Source: Kitagawia praeruptora (lineage: Eukaryota > Streptophyta > Magnoliopsida > Apiales > Apiaceae). From it: a stretch of 64,000 bases of DNA. The notes under the pieces were generated by a model. That model did not search any database, had not been told where the DNA came from, and saw nothing but the letters and a program-made list of their open reading frames with translations. The translations under genes and the position numbers were made by a program. Shown one piece after another: positions 1 to 13,835 of this stretch; positions within the stretch are counted from its first letter, which is position 1, and every line of letters begins with the position of its first letter. The stretch covers positions 44,438,001 through 44,502,000 of the forward strand of contig CM075346.1 in assembly GCA_037693485.1 (NCBI GenBank). The letters run 5' to 3'.

Positions 1-1249
1 AGCACACAGTCTATAAAGACAAAAATATCAAGAAATAAATATCAATGCATCATTCAGTGAGTACCATGCCATGGATCACATATCTCTCAAGTCACACAGT
101 TCAATCAGTAAAAGCAGATGCTACCATATACTTGGCTGTCCACCAAATTTACACTACTTTTAATACATGTATGCACAAATCAAAAGGACTTTGTTTAGGG
201 TTGTAATGTGGTTAGAAACAAACAGGTGAAAAGAAAGAAAAAAAATTGCTAACTGAACAGTGTTAATAGAGCAAAGTGTCCAGTTGTACTGCAAATACAT
301 AACTGTATATGATAATCAGTAAATATACATTTTTTTTATATATATATCCACTAAATGAACTTTCCTTTACAAATAAATTCCCAACTGTTTGCACATCAAT
401 CCCCAAAAGAATCAGACTGTTCTTGAACAATCAGAGTTTAAATCAGAGTTTAAAAAAAAAAAAGGCTTAAAGGGGTTCACTAAGGGTTTGAAAATTTATT
501 TTCAGTGTTTGGTTAAATGTGGTAAATCCTAGTGTCTTTATCATTTTCATGCACACACATATCATGCAGTCTTAAAATGGTTTAAAACAAGTTCTAGAGC
601 AACATACTTACTGATGAACAGCACACAACAATAAAATTTGATTGATATAAAATGTATCAATCACTGATAGGCTCAAAATCTCACAGGGTGTAAGCATGCT
701 TTAGTACTCACCAAAATTAACAGAGACATATCTCAGGTTTATAAATTTTCACAAGCACAAACAAGGAATCATCAAGTACCATGTGAATTTCTTTGGGAAC
801 GTAGTATCACTAACAGAGTTTAGGAGTCATCATTATCAGAAATTATTCATGAGAGGCAATGCACACAATATTTACAGACTCAGAGTTTAGGATAAATAAA
901 CTAATAGATGCTATAAATATGAAACAGTATCATGCTTGTGTTGAATTTTTGTACAGTCTAAGATTAGATCACAGATGACTTAGAAAGATTCATGATTAAT
1001 AACTGAGAATCACGCTTCATACATTTTCTTCATTGGTGAGTATCTCAGACAATAACATTATCAGAATTAATCAGAGTTTATCCAGCATGTTAACAGTATT
1101 TGACTGACAAAACATGTTAACAGAGTTTGACAGTCAAAGAACAGAGTTTACATAGCAGAGTTTAAAAACTGAGTTCACATAGCATTTAACACATCACAAA
1201 AACATAAGTAATGCATTACATAAGTGAAATTTGAGTCTAACCAGTATCT
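1..1249 (-). other. Copia-1 3' noncoding region (no env-like ORF)
   Basis: About 1.25 kb downstream of the Copia-1 RNase H stop with no convincing open frame. SIRE-lineage elements often carry an env-like gene here, and I see none. The stretch is AT-rich and holds eight exact plus-strand copies of CAGAGTTT (starts 432, 444, 814, 881, 1072, 1121, 1142, 1156), the word that also recurs in the genes of this element. The 3' LTR has not begun by base 1. Confidence 0.7.
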
Positions 1250-3545
1250 CTAGTCAAAACCAGAGACCATTCCAAGTTCATTTACCAGCCTTGTAAATAT
1301 AGCTTCACTCAATGGCTTGGTGAAGATGTCTGCAAGCTGTTGGTCAGTAGACACAAAATGAAGCTCAATGTTTCCTTCCTCTACATGTTCTCTGATAAAG
1401 TGATACCTTATGCTGATGTGCTTGGTCATTGAATGTTGTATTGGATTACCTGTCATAGCAATAGCACTTTGATTATCACAGTAAATAGGAATCTTATTGT
1501 ACCTCAATCCATAATCCAGCAACTGAATCTTCATCCATAGAATCTGTGCACAACAGCTACCAGCAGCAATATACTATGCCTCAGCTGTAGATGTAGAAAT
1601 TGAATTCTGTTTCTTACTGTACCAAGAAACCAGTCTGTCACCCAGAAATTGACAGCTTCCACTGGTGCTCTTTCTATCTATCTTACAGCCTGCAAAGTCT
1701 GCATCAGAGTAACCAAGTAACTTGAAATCTGATTCTCTGGGATACCATAGACCTAAAGTAATGGTGCCCTTGAGATATTTAAAGATTCTTTTCACAACTG
1801 TGAGATGTGGTTCTCTGGGATCAGCTTGAAACCTTGCACAGAGACAAGTTGCATACATGATATCAGGTCTACTTGCTGTCAGATAAAGAAGAGACCATAT
1901 CATGCCTCTGTAGTTTGTCATATCTACTGATGCTCCTGTATCCTTATCCCATTTAGTTGCAGTTGCCATGGGAGTTGATGCAGATGAGCAATCAAGCATA
2001 CCAAATTTCTTGAGAAGATTCCTGGTATATTTTGCTTGATTTATGAAAATCCCATCATCTGTTTGCTTCACCTGTAGGCCAAGAAAATAACTATGCTCTC
2101 CCATCATACTCATTTGATACCTGGACTGCATTAGATTGGCAAACTTTGTACAGAGTTTATCATTAGTAGACCCAGAAATTATGTCATCAAAATATATTTG
2201 AACCAGAAGCAGATCACTACCAGATTTAAAGTAGAACAGAGTTTTATCAATTGTACCTCTGTGAAACCCACTTTCTAGAAGAAATTGAGCTAGTGTCTCA
2301 TACCATGCTCTTGGTGCCTGCTTAAGTCCATAAAGTGCTTTATCAAGCCTGTAGACATAATCTGGATATTTGGGGTCCACAAATCCTGGTGGTTGTTCAA
2401 CAAACACTTCTTCTTCAAGTTTCCCATTCAGAAAGGCACTTTTCACATCCATCTGAAATACCTTGAATTTCTTATGAGAGGCATATGCTAGAAACATCCT
2501 TATTGCCTCCAACCTTGCAACTGGAGCAAAAGTTTCATCATAATCTATTCCTTCCTGCTGTGAATAGCCTTTTGCCACAAGTCTGGCTTTGTTTCTTGTA
2601 ACAACCCCCTCACTATCAGTTTTGTTTCTGAAAACCCACTTAGTACCAACAACAAGCCTATTCTTTGGTCTTGGTATAAGTGTCCAAACTTCATTTCTTT
2701 CAAATTCATTCAACTCCTCCTGCATTGTTGTTATCCAGTCAGCATCTTGAAGAGCTTCTTCTACCTTCTTGGGCTCAGTTTGTGACAAGAATGCATGAAA
2801 CAGACATTCATTTGTTGTTGCACTTCTTGTCCTTACTCTTGCATCTGGATCACCAATAATCAAATCAGGTGTATGAGATTTGGTCCATTTCCTAGCTGAA
2901 GGCAAATGACTTCTTTCAGAGTTTGATCCTCCCCCTCGATCCATGTTCTCCTGATTTTCTTGATATCTTTCTTCATTCTCTAAGGCTCCCCCTGAATGTG
3001 ACTGCTCAGTGTTTGAACTATCAGATTTTGGACTTTCAGAGTTTGAGTCATCAGAGTTTGATCCAGATTTTTCAGATGACTCACTATCAGATTTTGAGTC
3101 ATCACTTTGAAGTGATTCTTCATGCTCCCCCTCAACTGGTTCTTCTCTAGTATGGGGCTGAAAAGTTTCTTCAGTATTTACCAGTAGAGGTTCAGAGTTT
3201 AGCTCAACAGAGTTTGTCAGATCAGCTTCATCAGAGTTTACTTCATCAGAGAATAAATCTTCATTTTGAAAGTGTAGTTGATCATGTTCATCTACATCTT
3301 CAAGTCCAGTTATTTTCTTGTCATCAAATAACACATGAATAGACTCCATGATCACTTCGGTTCTCAGATTATAAACTCTAAATGCTTTGGTTGACAGTGG
3401 ATAGCCAACAAAAATTCCTTCATCAGCTTTTAATTCAAATTTTGTCAACTGTTCAGGATGAGTTTTCAACACAAAGCACTTGCACCCAAAAATATGAAAA
3501 TATTTCAGGTTTGGCTTCTTTTCCCTCACCATTTCATATGGTGTT
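1250..3545 (-). pseudogene. Copia-1 pol 3' half: integrase C-terminus, reverse transcriptase, RNase H
   Basis: In the genomic RNA this part would supply the end of integrase, the copia RT and RNase H, which make the cDNA. Reading leftward: integrase C-terminal signature TPYEMV near 3540 and GIFVGYP; an acidic Ser/Asp/Glu-rich linker (about 2880-3270); RT motifs GTKWVFRNK, ARLVAKGYSQ, QMDVKSAFLNG and IYFDDII; then RNase H with GYSDADFAG, IYCDNQSAI and ADIFTKPLSEA. The usual YVDD reads YFDD here. An in-frame TAG at 1574-1576 interrupts RNase H at the conserved TAEAEY, and the same frame then runs on to the natural stop at 1250. The upstream part of the gene was cut off by element A. An open frame continues rightward to 3616, but its first 23 codons come from the LTR of A. 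Confidence 0.9.
3541..3545. repeat. Target-site duplication of element A (left copy, GTGTT)
   Basis: GTGTT lies directly before the LTR start TGTAACACC and recurs exactly at 18351-18355 after the LTR end TTCTTACA. Five bases is the usual Ty3/gypsy duplication length. It falls in the Copia-1 integrase codons just before TPYEM. Confidence 0.95.
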
Positions 3546-4773
3546 TGTAACACCCCCAGATCCGGGGTCAGGGATCTGGTCGTTACGGTCTCAATATCCA
3601 TCCACAAAACCAACATAATCTAAATTACAACCTTGTGACCCAAAACAACAACATAAAACACCCCCGTTATAGTCCCAAAGATGAAATCAGAGCAACCAAC
3701 AATATTATTAATCACAAGTTTGAGTTCTTACAACCCAAAGAATTACAATTAACCATTACAAACTCTTTGCCATCCATTTGTATATGCTATATAATAATTA
3801 CACTTGATACTCAAATGCTAATAACTAGCCTACCATTAGCTGCCTCTTCAGCAATGGTAGCTATGACCTCAGCGATTATTCCTCTGACGGCTGTCACCTG
3901 CTTACGCTGGGTGCGCCTTGCGCGATCATCTGATCAAGCTGTTGTTGTGATATAAATAAATAAAGCAAGGGTGAGCAATAGCCCACCTAAAAGAATATAA
4001 CTGAACCGTAATAATATATAACAGTTCAAAATCTCTTTGATACCATATGCCATGCATTAACGACCGTATTACCAATTTAAGGTATGAGATGTAGTTACAA
4101 AGTAACTTTAAATATAATTGATCCGAAGAAATATCTGCTATGGCAAAGATAAGCAAGATATTATCAAATTTTCATGATAGAGGAACTTGCTGGAAGAATA
4201 TTGCAATTCCAGTTCAAGTACTTTTCAAACCTGCCAACAATGATAATGTTGCAGAAAATTTCCCAATTTGGAAGATGAACTAATACGGGAGCTTTGCCGC
4301 GCCAGGAGCCACAACATTTACGATGATCAGTCGCATGTCATGCTCCCCATCATTTGTTCTCTACATGTAGAAGGAAGCACCGACGGATCGCCCGCCCTCT
4401 GGAACCCCCCGGCCAACGGTTGGGCCATTAATTGCTGGACCGGCGCCACTCGGCCACTTACGCGTCTCCTAGTTCGAATAACATCCATAACTCTGAAACA
4501 TAAAGTTCGTCCCCCTTTCCCCAAGTATAGTACTTGTTGATATGACTCCACAAAGTAGTCGTATCTAATTGGAAAGGAAAATTTCACAAATATTTCCCAA
4601 GCTGATGCTTGTTAATGGATATAAACTTGTTCCATCAATCTTACCCCTCGAGCGTTGAGAAGGTAACCAAACAGACTCATATCGATGTTTGAAAGAATCA
4701 AGATGCGAGTGACAAGATAGTTTGGCAAGTATAGGACCGGGCAGTCCAATAAATAACATCTCTCAAGTGAGGT

Positions 4774-4784
4774 CCCCTTATATA
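4774..4784 (-). promoter_or_regulatory. Probable LTR TATA box of element A family
   Basis: The minus strand reads TATATAAGGGG. The same box sits at 15079-15089 in the right LTR and at 55743-55753 in element C. It would place transcription start about 1.2 kb from the downstream LTR edge, giving a U3 of about 3.2 kb. In the left LTR this promoter points outward into Copia-1 pol. Confidence 0.5.
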
Positions 4785-4904
4785 CGTTTGGAAGTTGAGC
4801 GAGTATTTAAATCTTCTTTAAGATAGATTTAAATAAAAATAAAGTTTTGGGAACCTCCCCTTGATAAAAATAGTTATAAAATACTCCAAAATATTTTACA
4901 CCAT

Positions 4905-5540
4905 ATCTGAAGATGACAGATAATTTTTGAATAATATGAATCATTATAAAAGAACTTAAAAGGCTTTAAATAAATATTCCAAGAATATTTATTAACTCAA
5001 TATTAATTAAGGAATATGAATAAATCATAATATTACTCGTAAGTAATCCTCGAATGAATATTTAGAATTATTTACTAAATAACTCTCTTCTTTATATGAA
5101 TATTCAAAATAATATTCATTAATTAAATAAACTCAAATAAATATTTAAAATAATGTTCCCTAAATAAATCCAATCTTAAATGGATATTTGAAAATAATAA
5201 TGTTTATTGGTGAAATAAACATCCCTTGGATATTTGATATAATATTCATTGAATTAATAATGAATATTCAACTTAAGAATGATACTTATTGATGAAATAA
5301 TTGTCGACTGAATATTTGAGACAATATTCATTAAATAAATAATGAATATTCAATCTTAATAATATTTATCGAGGAAATGATTATCGAATGAATATTTGAA
5401 ATTATGTTCAATAATTGAATCGACTTTAAATGAATGTCGAAGATAATATTTATCGTCTCAAGGGAATATTCAAAATAATATTTATCAAATAACCTCAAAG
5501 GAATATCTCAATAATATTCGCCAGATAATAACTGGGAAAT
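4905..5540. repeat. AT-rich degenerate repeat array in A left LTR
   Basis: Reiterated short modules built on GAATATTCAAAATAATATTC and AATAATATTTATCG with variable spacing. The same array is at about 15209-15845. It is longer in element C (about 55870-56802), where an extra block of similar modules is present, so it behaves like a length-variable minisatellite inside the LTR. Confidence 0.75.
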
Positions 5541-8051
5541 ATTTACTTAATTATTTTCCTCTGAAAATAATGTCAATATATCAAGAAATAACGACTCCCG
5601 GTCTATAATCAAGGAATGAGGTTCAGATGCCCTTCGTTTAAGGGTCTTAGAAATTTCCGGCTTATAACTGATATAATAACTATCTAGCTCATAAGCCAAC
5701 AATAATTCAGGGAACAAGTATATCAATATGACTTTGAAAGTAGGCATGCATGCTATGGCATATGTATAACAGAAAGCATATATATATATATATATATATA
5801 ATCACAACAACAGTCTTTTAAAAAGGATTTGAAACTTGCCTGGAAATCGAGTGTGGGTAGGGATAGTGGTAGCGTGTCCCGGGTCAGCCTGGTGATCTAT
5901 AAAGAGCCAAGGCATTCGGGATTAATCACTTAACACTTTACAAGAAGATATATAGACTTCACTTAAGTCGAAACACGTTTTCGCATTATCTTGTTATACA
6001 CCTCTAGTGTAACTCTTTTTATCACCGATGTGGTTTGACATACGTTCGCTATCATGACCCGTCATTGTACCCACACTTAATACGTAGTTAAGCCATGTAA
6101 GTTTTAATATCGATCATTTACGAATCAAGATTGTACTACGAGTTTTATCGTCCGTTTTCTAAGTTATTAACCAAAGTCATAATCAAGCATGCTTCTAGGG
6201 GTTCGTTCGCGTTTAACCTTGATTCGAACATTTTTATAAAATCGTAAAACGATCCTTTTAACGCAAGGTTTTCTCTCACACCTTCCTTATCATCTCTAGT
6301 ATTTAATTACGATGGTTCGCTACTGTATTACCGAATTTATACAGGTTCAATTCCGATTACGAACTTTGTGCTCTCGTTTACGAACCACTTATCTTAATTC
6401 GACCATAACTCCTAAACCGTATATCCATTTCATTCGATCTTTATATCAAAACGAAGCTCATAACATGAACTAACTAAACATAGCAAAATCCGGGACTTGA
6501 CAGTAAGGTAATGCTACTGCTATTCACGGTTTCTTAAGGTTAACGACAATCGGGCATTACGACGGCTATGTTTACACGTTTTCCAAAATTCAAACCATCC
6601 AATAATCATAGTTTCCACTCCAAACAACATATACATATTATTAAACCATGAACTAAGACCAAGCAATGTCTTTCCGTTCATCTAAACTAATTTAACAATT
6701 ATCAAAGCCCAAATATAAACTTAATGTCTTAAACATGCACATAACTATAAAACTCCATGAAAACTCATGTTTCATCCAAGGGTTTCAAGTGTTATACCTT
6801 TGATTGAAGCTTGATAGTGCTAATATACTCTTACAACTCCTAAACCTTGCTTAAACTATCCTTTGGAAGCCATAAACTAAAGATCAAAATCAAAACAAGA
6901 ATGTTAGTTACTATTCATCATCACTTTCATAATTCTTTTGAAAATGAAAAACTCAAAGGATGATGCTAAGGTTTTGGGTTTACCTTCTACTAGTCTCAAG
7001 CTTGATTTTAAGCTATAGGTTGAAGTGAATGGATGGTGGCAAGTCTCCCCCCCTTTTTCTCTTTTCTTGGCCGAGAGCTTTTAAAGCTTGGTGGTGGTGG
7101 TTTTGTTTTTGTGTTTTGCTTGGTTATGACTTAATACATGTATTATTATGTATATAACTTGGATGCATCTCCTTTAATGTGTTGTCACTCATCTATTGGT
7201 GCCACTTGTCAACCTCTTACTTGTCCAAGTGTTGCCTCCACATTAAACAAGTCCATTTTTGCAAAAGTGCACTTATACCACCTAGCTTGTAGTTGACTTA
7301 CAAACATGTCACTTAGGTTTCTCCTTTTTCCACCAATTGCAATTGTTTGTCTCTTGGTTATTTTTTTTGTTTCTTTGCCCGGTTATTACTCAATTCCCTT
7401 GCTTGTTCGGAAGAATAACTCATTCGTTTCTAGTTAGGATTTTACCGGAAACCTTCTTAATAATTATAATACCATTCCCCATCTTTCTTAATACTTCTCG
7501 AATTTAAATTCCTTAAATCCCTTTAATAAATACTTAAGTCTAGCAGTGTCCGGGGAATCTCGGAGAAAAATAAAAGTGCTGCTTTTCAGAATCCGATGTC
7601 GTTTACATACACTTATTTCGCCCCTGGATCATGAATACGAACTCAGAATTCCATTCTGAATACTTCTATATAACGTCGTCTAATAATATTCGTATTTCTA
7701 CCAAAAACACTATTCATTCTTTATTCCATCCTTATTCCTTATATTTATAATAATGTCCTTGCTCTCTTTCGGGCATTCCTTAACCCTTTTACGGAATCAC
7801 TGGACTAACAGCAGATATTTATTTGGATGACACAAGAATATCTCCTTCCTCTTTGGAGTGCCATAACTTATTTCTTGGGAGATAGATTATTCTAATCTAG
7901 GTTGTCAACCCATTGCACTCTTCATGACATATAATCATTTAAATCTATACCCATTCACATTTATTGTTAATACCTTGTAGTCGGAGTCACTGTTCATTCT
8001 TTCATCAATATAAAAAAGTTTTAATTCTACCGAAAATTCGGGGTTCTTACA

Positions 8052-8066
8052 GTCTCCCCTCCTTAA
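8052..8066 (-). promoter_or_regulatory. Element A polypurine tract
   Basis: The minus strand reads AAGGAGGGGAGAC directly against the left LTR, the expected place for the plus-strand DNA primer. Immediately upstream on that strand, the codons read like the conserved chromovirus pol C-terminus (DGILFKEGRL). Confidence 0.8.
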
Positions 8067-11000
8067 AAAGGATTCCGTCCCGGAATCAGGTAGAAGACAA
8101 TTGGGTACTTATTGGTTATTTCACTTTCCAATTCTCTGGTCGATCCTTACACATTCCAATCTTTCTAAAGCGCATCGTACTGGTGTTACAATACACCCTT
8201 TATACGTTCTACAAATTCCTTGGTACTTTCGCACAACACATTATCCGGTATACGCTCTTGTCCGGTCTTATACTATTAACCTTATTGGTACGTGCAGTGA
8301 CTTCGGTATCACTAACGTGCTACGAATTCCGGAGATAACCTCACTCGTAATTTTGCAATTCCTGACTGCTTTAATCTTCGCAATCTCGCTCAATATATAG
8401 AATTAGAAGAATTTATTGAGAGATCACTATGATCAATGAACATTTGTTATATTGCATAGTTAGTACAGAAGGGGGCCAGCCTTTAGTACTTGACAAACAA
8501 TTAAACAATTAATGGCTTTCCACTTAGACTTCTATCACACAGACAGATCGTCACGTAGCAGTACCTTCCCTCCTTAAAGGGTTGTTCTTCTCAATTTAAA
8601 AGAAAACAAATAAGGAAGAAGAAAAGAAAAGAATTTCAAAGATTTATATAAGAAGATTTTCATGATTGTCGAAATATCATACTTAGAATTCACCTCTGAA
8701 CTATAGAGGTTTATTAGCGAAGAAAGATAATCGTATTCGTATCAAATACTACTTTATCATAATCTCACATATCACATGTCCTTACTGCTCTGTCCATCAT
8801 TCTATGGACCTATACTCTTCTTCGATATTAGCATCATTTACTTTTGGAAAATCCTTCAACCTTTCAGGTTAAATCTTGGATTTCTCGCTTGACTTTATTA
8901 TAACTAACATTTCACGCCACGAAACTGGATCTTTCATATTCATAATACTAACACTATCAGGTTGTCATTCCGAGAGTTCATTAGAAAAACTCATTCATCA
9001 ATCCATTCATAACATTTCTTGCTTCACATTCCATTATTTCCCAATCTTTTCTTTATCAATCACATTCTTCGTATTATCTAATTCTTATTTACTTCTGTTA
9101 GTTAACTTCCACCGTCATCTCAGTATTGAGACACTCGTCACCTTTACTCAATACGTGTTACACATTTGGGTCAAATTTTCCTTTGTTCAACCATCTAGAT
9201 TTCACCTTCTCATTCCATGAGTCTCTTTATTACTCAATCAATCTATTCCATATTTCTTCGAATTTTCCAAACTTAAAAGGAGTCAATTTGTATGTCATTT
9301 TTGCTCCTAATTCCAACTTTCCGTTTTGGCCAATACCCTTGCCCTGCCAATTCCATACTTTCCTCGCTTCATTACTGGAGCTTCTCATGAGCCCGCCTAT
9401 CTGACTCTCTTATTGATTCTCAACTCTATTTCCATCTCTATCCGTCACTTGTCTTTATTTCTACTATAATCATTTTATGATCCATCATAGCCTAATCATT
9501 TATTTCAAATATCCTGTTGTTTCAAAATTAAACCATCCAAAATAAACCTGGATGATTTCTCTAACTTAGATTCAATTCGACATCTCCACAGTCGTTATCA
9601 CCTAATTTCTCAGGAGAATCACCATCGCTTATCGTTTACACAGTGCTTGAATCACTAAACATGCGGGTTTCATAATTGTCAATTCAAGATCCTCTAGGAA
9701 AACAAAATAATCAATATTCCCTATCCATAGGGAATGCTTCCTGAACTTGACGTAGATATTACATGAAGCAGATAAAATTACAGAAGAGCTTCCAGCATCA
9801 TAGCTGGAACAAGAAGGTGAGATTATTAATCATATGTCTCCAGTATAAGACTGGAAGCTTAGCAGTTCACTTAATCACTTTTCCGAACCTCGTTAATCCT
9901 TCTCACAAGGATACTTTTCAGCATCACGATTCTCCAACCTCATAATCCTCTATCTTGTTTACACAGAAATACATCAACATAAACTTGCTTGTCATTCATC
10001 GTCATGCCAATAGCTTATCAATATCCGTACCAATCTAACTTCTGTATTTAATCATCCCTTATTAACTCATCTCTCCTCTTTCTTTCTAAAATACGGGAGA
10101 GTCGCTTGGGGAATTTTGCTCTTGCCTGTCGCAGAATCTTCTAGTGTCGGTAATGTGCTGCAGACAAAATCAGGAGTCGAATGTTTACTTAAACTATCCT
10201 TATAGTTGGTTCTCGCACCATCATTGGGGAACATAAATTCCTCTATCACAATCTGACCTTCAAGGCCATTCTCATTTTCACGCTATTCCTTTAGTATGAG
10301 CATGTATACTTACTTCCTTATACTTAAAGTGTCGGCCACCTCATTGGCCTTCCCTGAATATAATAATTTCTTGAAGTCAACGTTTTCTGGATTTATTTCA
10401 ACTCAGGGTGAAAGCATTCTCCCTTAAATTCTGCTGAATGGGAGAAAGCATATATCAGTCTTTTCCAAAAGTCATTGCTTCCACCTTTCTGGTGTGAACT
10501 TTACTACAGGTACTCCCAATCATACCTAGGATATTTCCTTACTTAACTCCCTTCTCGTTTTAGGATAATCTCAACCTTATTGGTTCAATCCATACTTCCT
10601 CATGGTTTCACACATGCTTCATCTGGCCTTATTATTACTATGCCATACATTCCTTACCAAACTTCCCCTTTGAAGTTCAGAACATTACCTCTTCCCTTAT
10701 AGGGTCTCTTAGGTCATCCTCATCATTCCTCCTGTATCTTCTGGGTACAGGGTATATCGAACATCAATAATCAATTTTATAACAATTCTGTCTATGTACT
10801 TTTCGAGACTCCTTTCCACAAATCCTTACAGGCTCTTTATACTTTGGTCGATTCAACTTATATCGTCTGAATTCAAAATGTCTTTATTAGGGGTGATGCT
10901 ATCCTTTGTGCATCCCCAGGGTTCGTCTTAATTTATGGATGCTCTACCCTCAATTCTATTTTCAAGGAATACTTACATTACCCTGAAATTGGCAATCAAA

Positions 11001-13835
11001 TCATGTACCCTTAATAAGGGTCCATTTTCAATCATTCTCATCTTAATAATCTATAGGTAGCTTAATGTTAACCTTTCTTTCAAACGAATGTCGGTCTACA
11101 TGACCTTCCAAAAGACAACATATGTCTATCTACTCTTTCATACAGAACTTGGTAATGGTAACAAGGATGTTCTGGAAGATATTGGTCGTGTTCAACGTGA
11201 ATCTCTTAGTGCCTAATGCTCTTTTTGAGGACACTAAGCTTCAGATAACATTTATACATCATACTGCGCTGACTTTGGCAATCTTCGTAACTTTTCAGTG
11301 GTCACTACCCTCAATCCTAATACGTCCATGGTATATATAAAATCCATCATCCTGTATCTCAATTCAATTTATATCAAAAGCCCTCGCGGTTGGCACTTGA
11401 TTAGAAGCACCCCGCTTTGTCCTTACATTGCTGGTTCAGTCACTTGATAATCCTTAGTGTTTTGGCCCCATCTGGCCATGCTAAATATGTGAGTTTAGGG
11501 GTCGGCTAATAGCATTACTTTTCTAGCAATTGCTGGCATAGTGCCTTCTACTTTGATACATTTTGATCTTTCCAAAACTTTACTCCATATAAGTCTCACT
11601 CGACTTCTCGGTTCCGTCTCCGGTCACCTTTCCTTTACTTTTATTCTTTCAGTTATTCTTATCAATTCCACGTACCACAAAAGCTTAACACTTCTGGCAT
11701 AACAACCTTTTCATTTAAGTCAATCCCATAATTTCTCAGTCCGGCTTGTTTCTTAATTACATTCAACTTCATAATTTTATCCCTACATTCAACTGTAATA
11801 ATCGGGGTATGTCTACCCACCTGTATAGCGGCTACTCTACCCAATCCGTAGGGTTCACTCCAGTTTCAACTCTCTTTAGTGACGTATTCCGATAATTAGA
11901 ACGACAAGGTTTGCTAAAATTTGTCAAATTCCTTTCCAGGATTAGGGAAATTTCAGTCAATCTATCCACCCACTGGTGATACTAAGAAGATCCATTTCGA
12001 TACCCGAAGAGTATTTCTAAGAATACCCAAGCGGGTGAAACCATAAACAGTTATAATAACGAAATGATTGACATAAAGTTGGGAGTTTAACCATTGGAAA
12101 GAAGCCAAATAAATACCTCCCCTAGAAGGGTAATCAAAAGTTTCAAACTAAAACATGCCACATCTTCCCGATACATATTCGTCATAATAATTGACACTAC
12201 CGAATACCGGTCATTCTAACAACTAGTTTCAGAAGGCACACTACTATCGAAATTAGTCATTACACAAAACTGGCACTATCAAGGCTATCCGAATCTGGTG
12301 AACCGTGCTATCCGTATACATCCGCAATTACCCTACCGGGTTGCACAAGCACAACACCTAAACTTGCACGAGGTGCATCCTAATAAATTTCCAATTTTTT
12401 TTTTTTTTAGATAACGCCAATGCTGGGTCGTCACCAATTTTATCTTTAGCTCCATGGAGATTTCTCCCCATTTATCTTGTACATTCAGACTTCTAGTCTT
12501 ACAATTAAGTCGGGTTATGTGACTACACTCTTTGTAAAGTCCTGAGCAAATCTTGGATGATACCTCGTGAATCTTATTAAATTTCTCCCCTTTGCCAGTG
12601 TGGTTGGCCAATCTCCATTTGAAACTGTCTTTAACTTGGTGGGGTCGATCAATCACTACTTCTTATTGCTCATATGTCCTATTATCTGGGCTTCATTTTG
12701 CCAAACTCTTACTTCGAGAACTTGGTATACACCTGTTCCTTCAAATTTTATCTAAAACTATTCTCAATTACATCTCAACCACTGCTCGCCTTACCTAATC
12801 CATTTAAGAAAGAAGGAATTTAATATTCCTTTGAATCACATGCATCTAATGTTTCTGGTTCATCATTCCACTGAATTGAACTAGACTTTACTTGGTTCCT
12901 AACGATAGCCTTATTACTAGTTTGTCACAGACTCATTGGTCTTCTCCTCTTGTAGGTTCTGAGATCCTTGTCTCGCTTACTACTTCCTTATATACTTTAT
13001 TCAATCATGCCATCACCTTTCAATGTCTTTATTTTCTAAGTTGATCCATTCATAAAATGGACATTTCCTTGAACCCAACTACCTTATCAATCTAAGTTTG
13101 ACTTTACAAATTATCACTTATGAAATCTGCCTTCTCATGGCGAATTATCATTACAATATTCACACTAATTCATTTATCACCTGATATGGCACTTGCTGCC
13201 TCTATCTTAACTGCTCCTGGAGACTCTGCTCCTTGTCCTCTATTGTTGACTTTGATAATCATGTACCACTCTATCTCTTTCCTCATTAATCTAAAGGTCT
13301 CTAAGGATTTTAATCTATCCCTATATAGGATCTCAAGTAATTCTTCAAATCCATCCTGCCTGCTGGTACTTCATCTAGCAGTCTAGCTACGAATCCAATA
13401 CGCATCCTTAGTTCTCTTAATAATATCTCAGTTCTGTATGCTCACTTTTATGAGCACTATACCTTAACTCTTACAGTCTCTCTGGCTGTAGCCCTCATTT
13501 CCTTAAGTGTAAACTCCTTATACGTATCAATATTCCCTTCCTCTGCTGGGACCTCAACCGGGTCCTCAGTAGGGTGCTCTATCGAATCCACCATCCGATC
13601 TTCAACATCAAAACAAGCATCATTAGGTTACTACTCGTAATCCCCAAGGTCTGTCGCCTTACTAGTCGATACAAGAACGAGCTAAGTTACTATGATGATA
13701 CTTTAGGGTTCCCATAAGGGTTTTATATGTCAATACTACATTATGTAGTCTGACTATGAACTTGGCAAGAGTTCTTATTATCTTAATGAATTTATTGTTT
13801 TAACGTCACGTCATCTTTGGGATTTATAACGCTCT
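8052..13835 (-). pseudogene. Element A decayed chromovirus gag-pol
   Basis: There is no frame longer than about 107 codons on the coding strand, but family signatures survive. At 13300-13620 there is gag-like EDPVEVPAEEGN followed by YKEFTLKEMRA and LRMRIGF. At 12440-12760 the RT thumb reads IDPTKLKTVSN with DWPTT. At 12300-12430 there is the RT/RNase H junction with DAPRASLGVVL and QPGRVIA. The pol end is at 8054-8100. The RT thumb lies only about 1.1 kb from the primer site, so much of gag, protease and early RT is deleted or unrecognisable. Integrase and chromodomain should lie in 8100-12000 but I could not read them with confidence. Plus-strand frames here are chance. Confidence 0.75.

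Larger units (their letters stand above)
3546..8051 (-). repeat. Element A left LTR (3' LTR in element orientation), 4506 bp
   Basis: Begins TGTAACACCCCCAGATCC and ends GGGGTTCTTACA. It matches 13851-18350 throughout by eye, with scattered substitutions that are denser in the first 900 bases, plus small indels. It contains a TATA box (4774-4784), a GC-rich segment downstream of it on the minus strand (about 4330-4470), an AT-rich degenerate array (about 4905-5540), a (TA)n run near 5780-5802, and about 2 kb of unique U3. Short frames inside it recur in the other LTR copies and are not genes. Confidence 0.93.

Noticed and set aside
4430..4455. Minus-strand TGGCCGAGTGG resembling a tRNA A box in the A-family LTR
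   Set aside because: No convincing B box at the right distance and no cloverleaf can be drawn; it is not called as a tRNA or SINE.
4268..4540. A 90-codon plus-strand frame (and an 86-codon antisense partner) conserved at 4268, 14573 and 55237
   Set aside because: All three are the same position of the A-family LTR. Conservation follows from LTR copying, and there is no domain or codon signal.
7964..9404. Several plus-strand frames of 90-124 codons in and beside the element A interior
   Set aside because: They are antisense to decayed chromovirus pol, rich in Ser/Phe/Ile/Leu from AT-rich sequence, with no family features.
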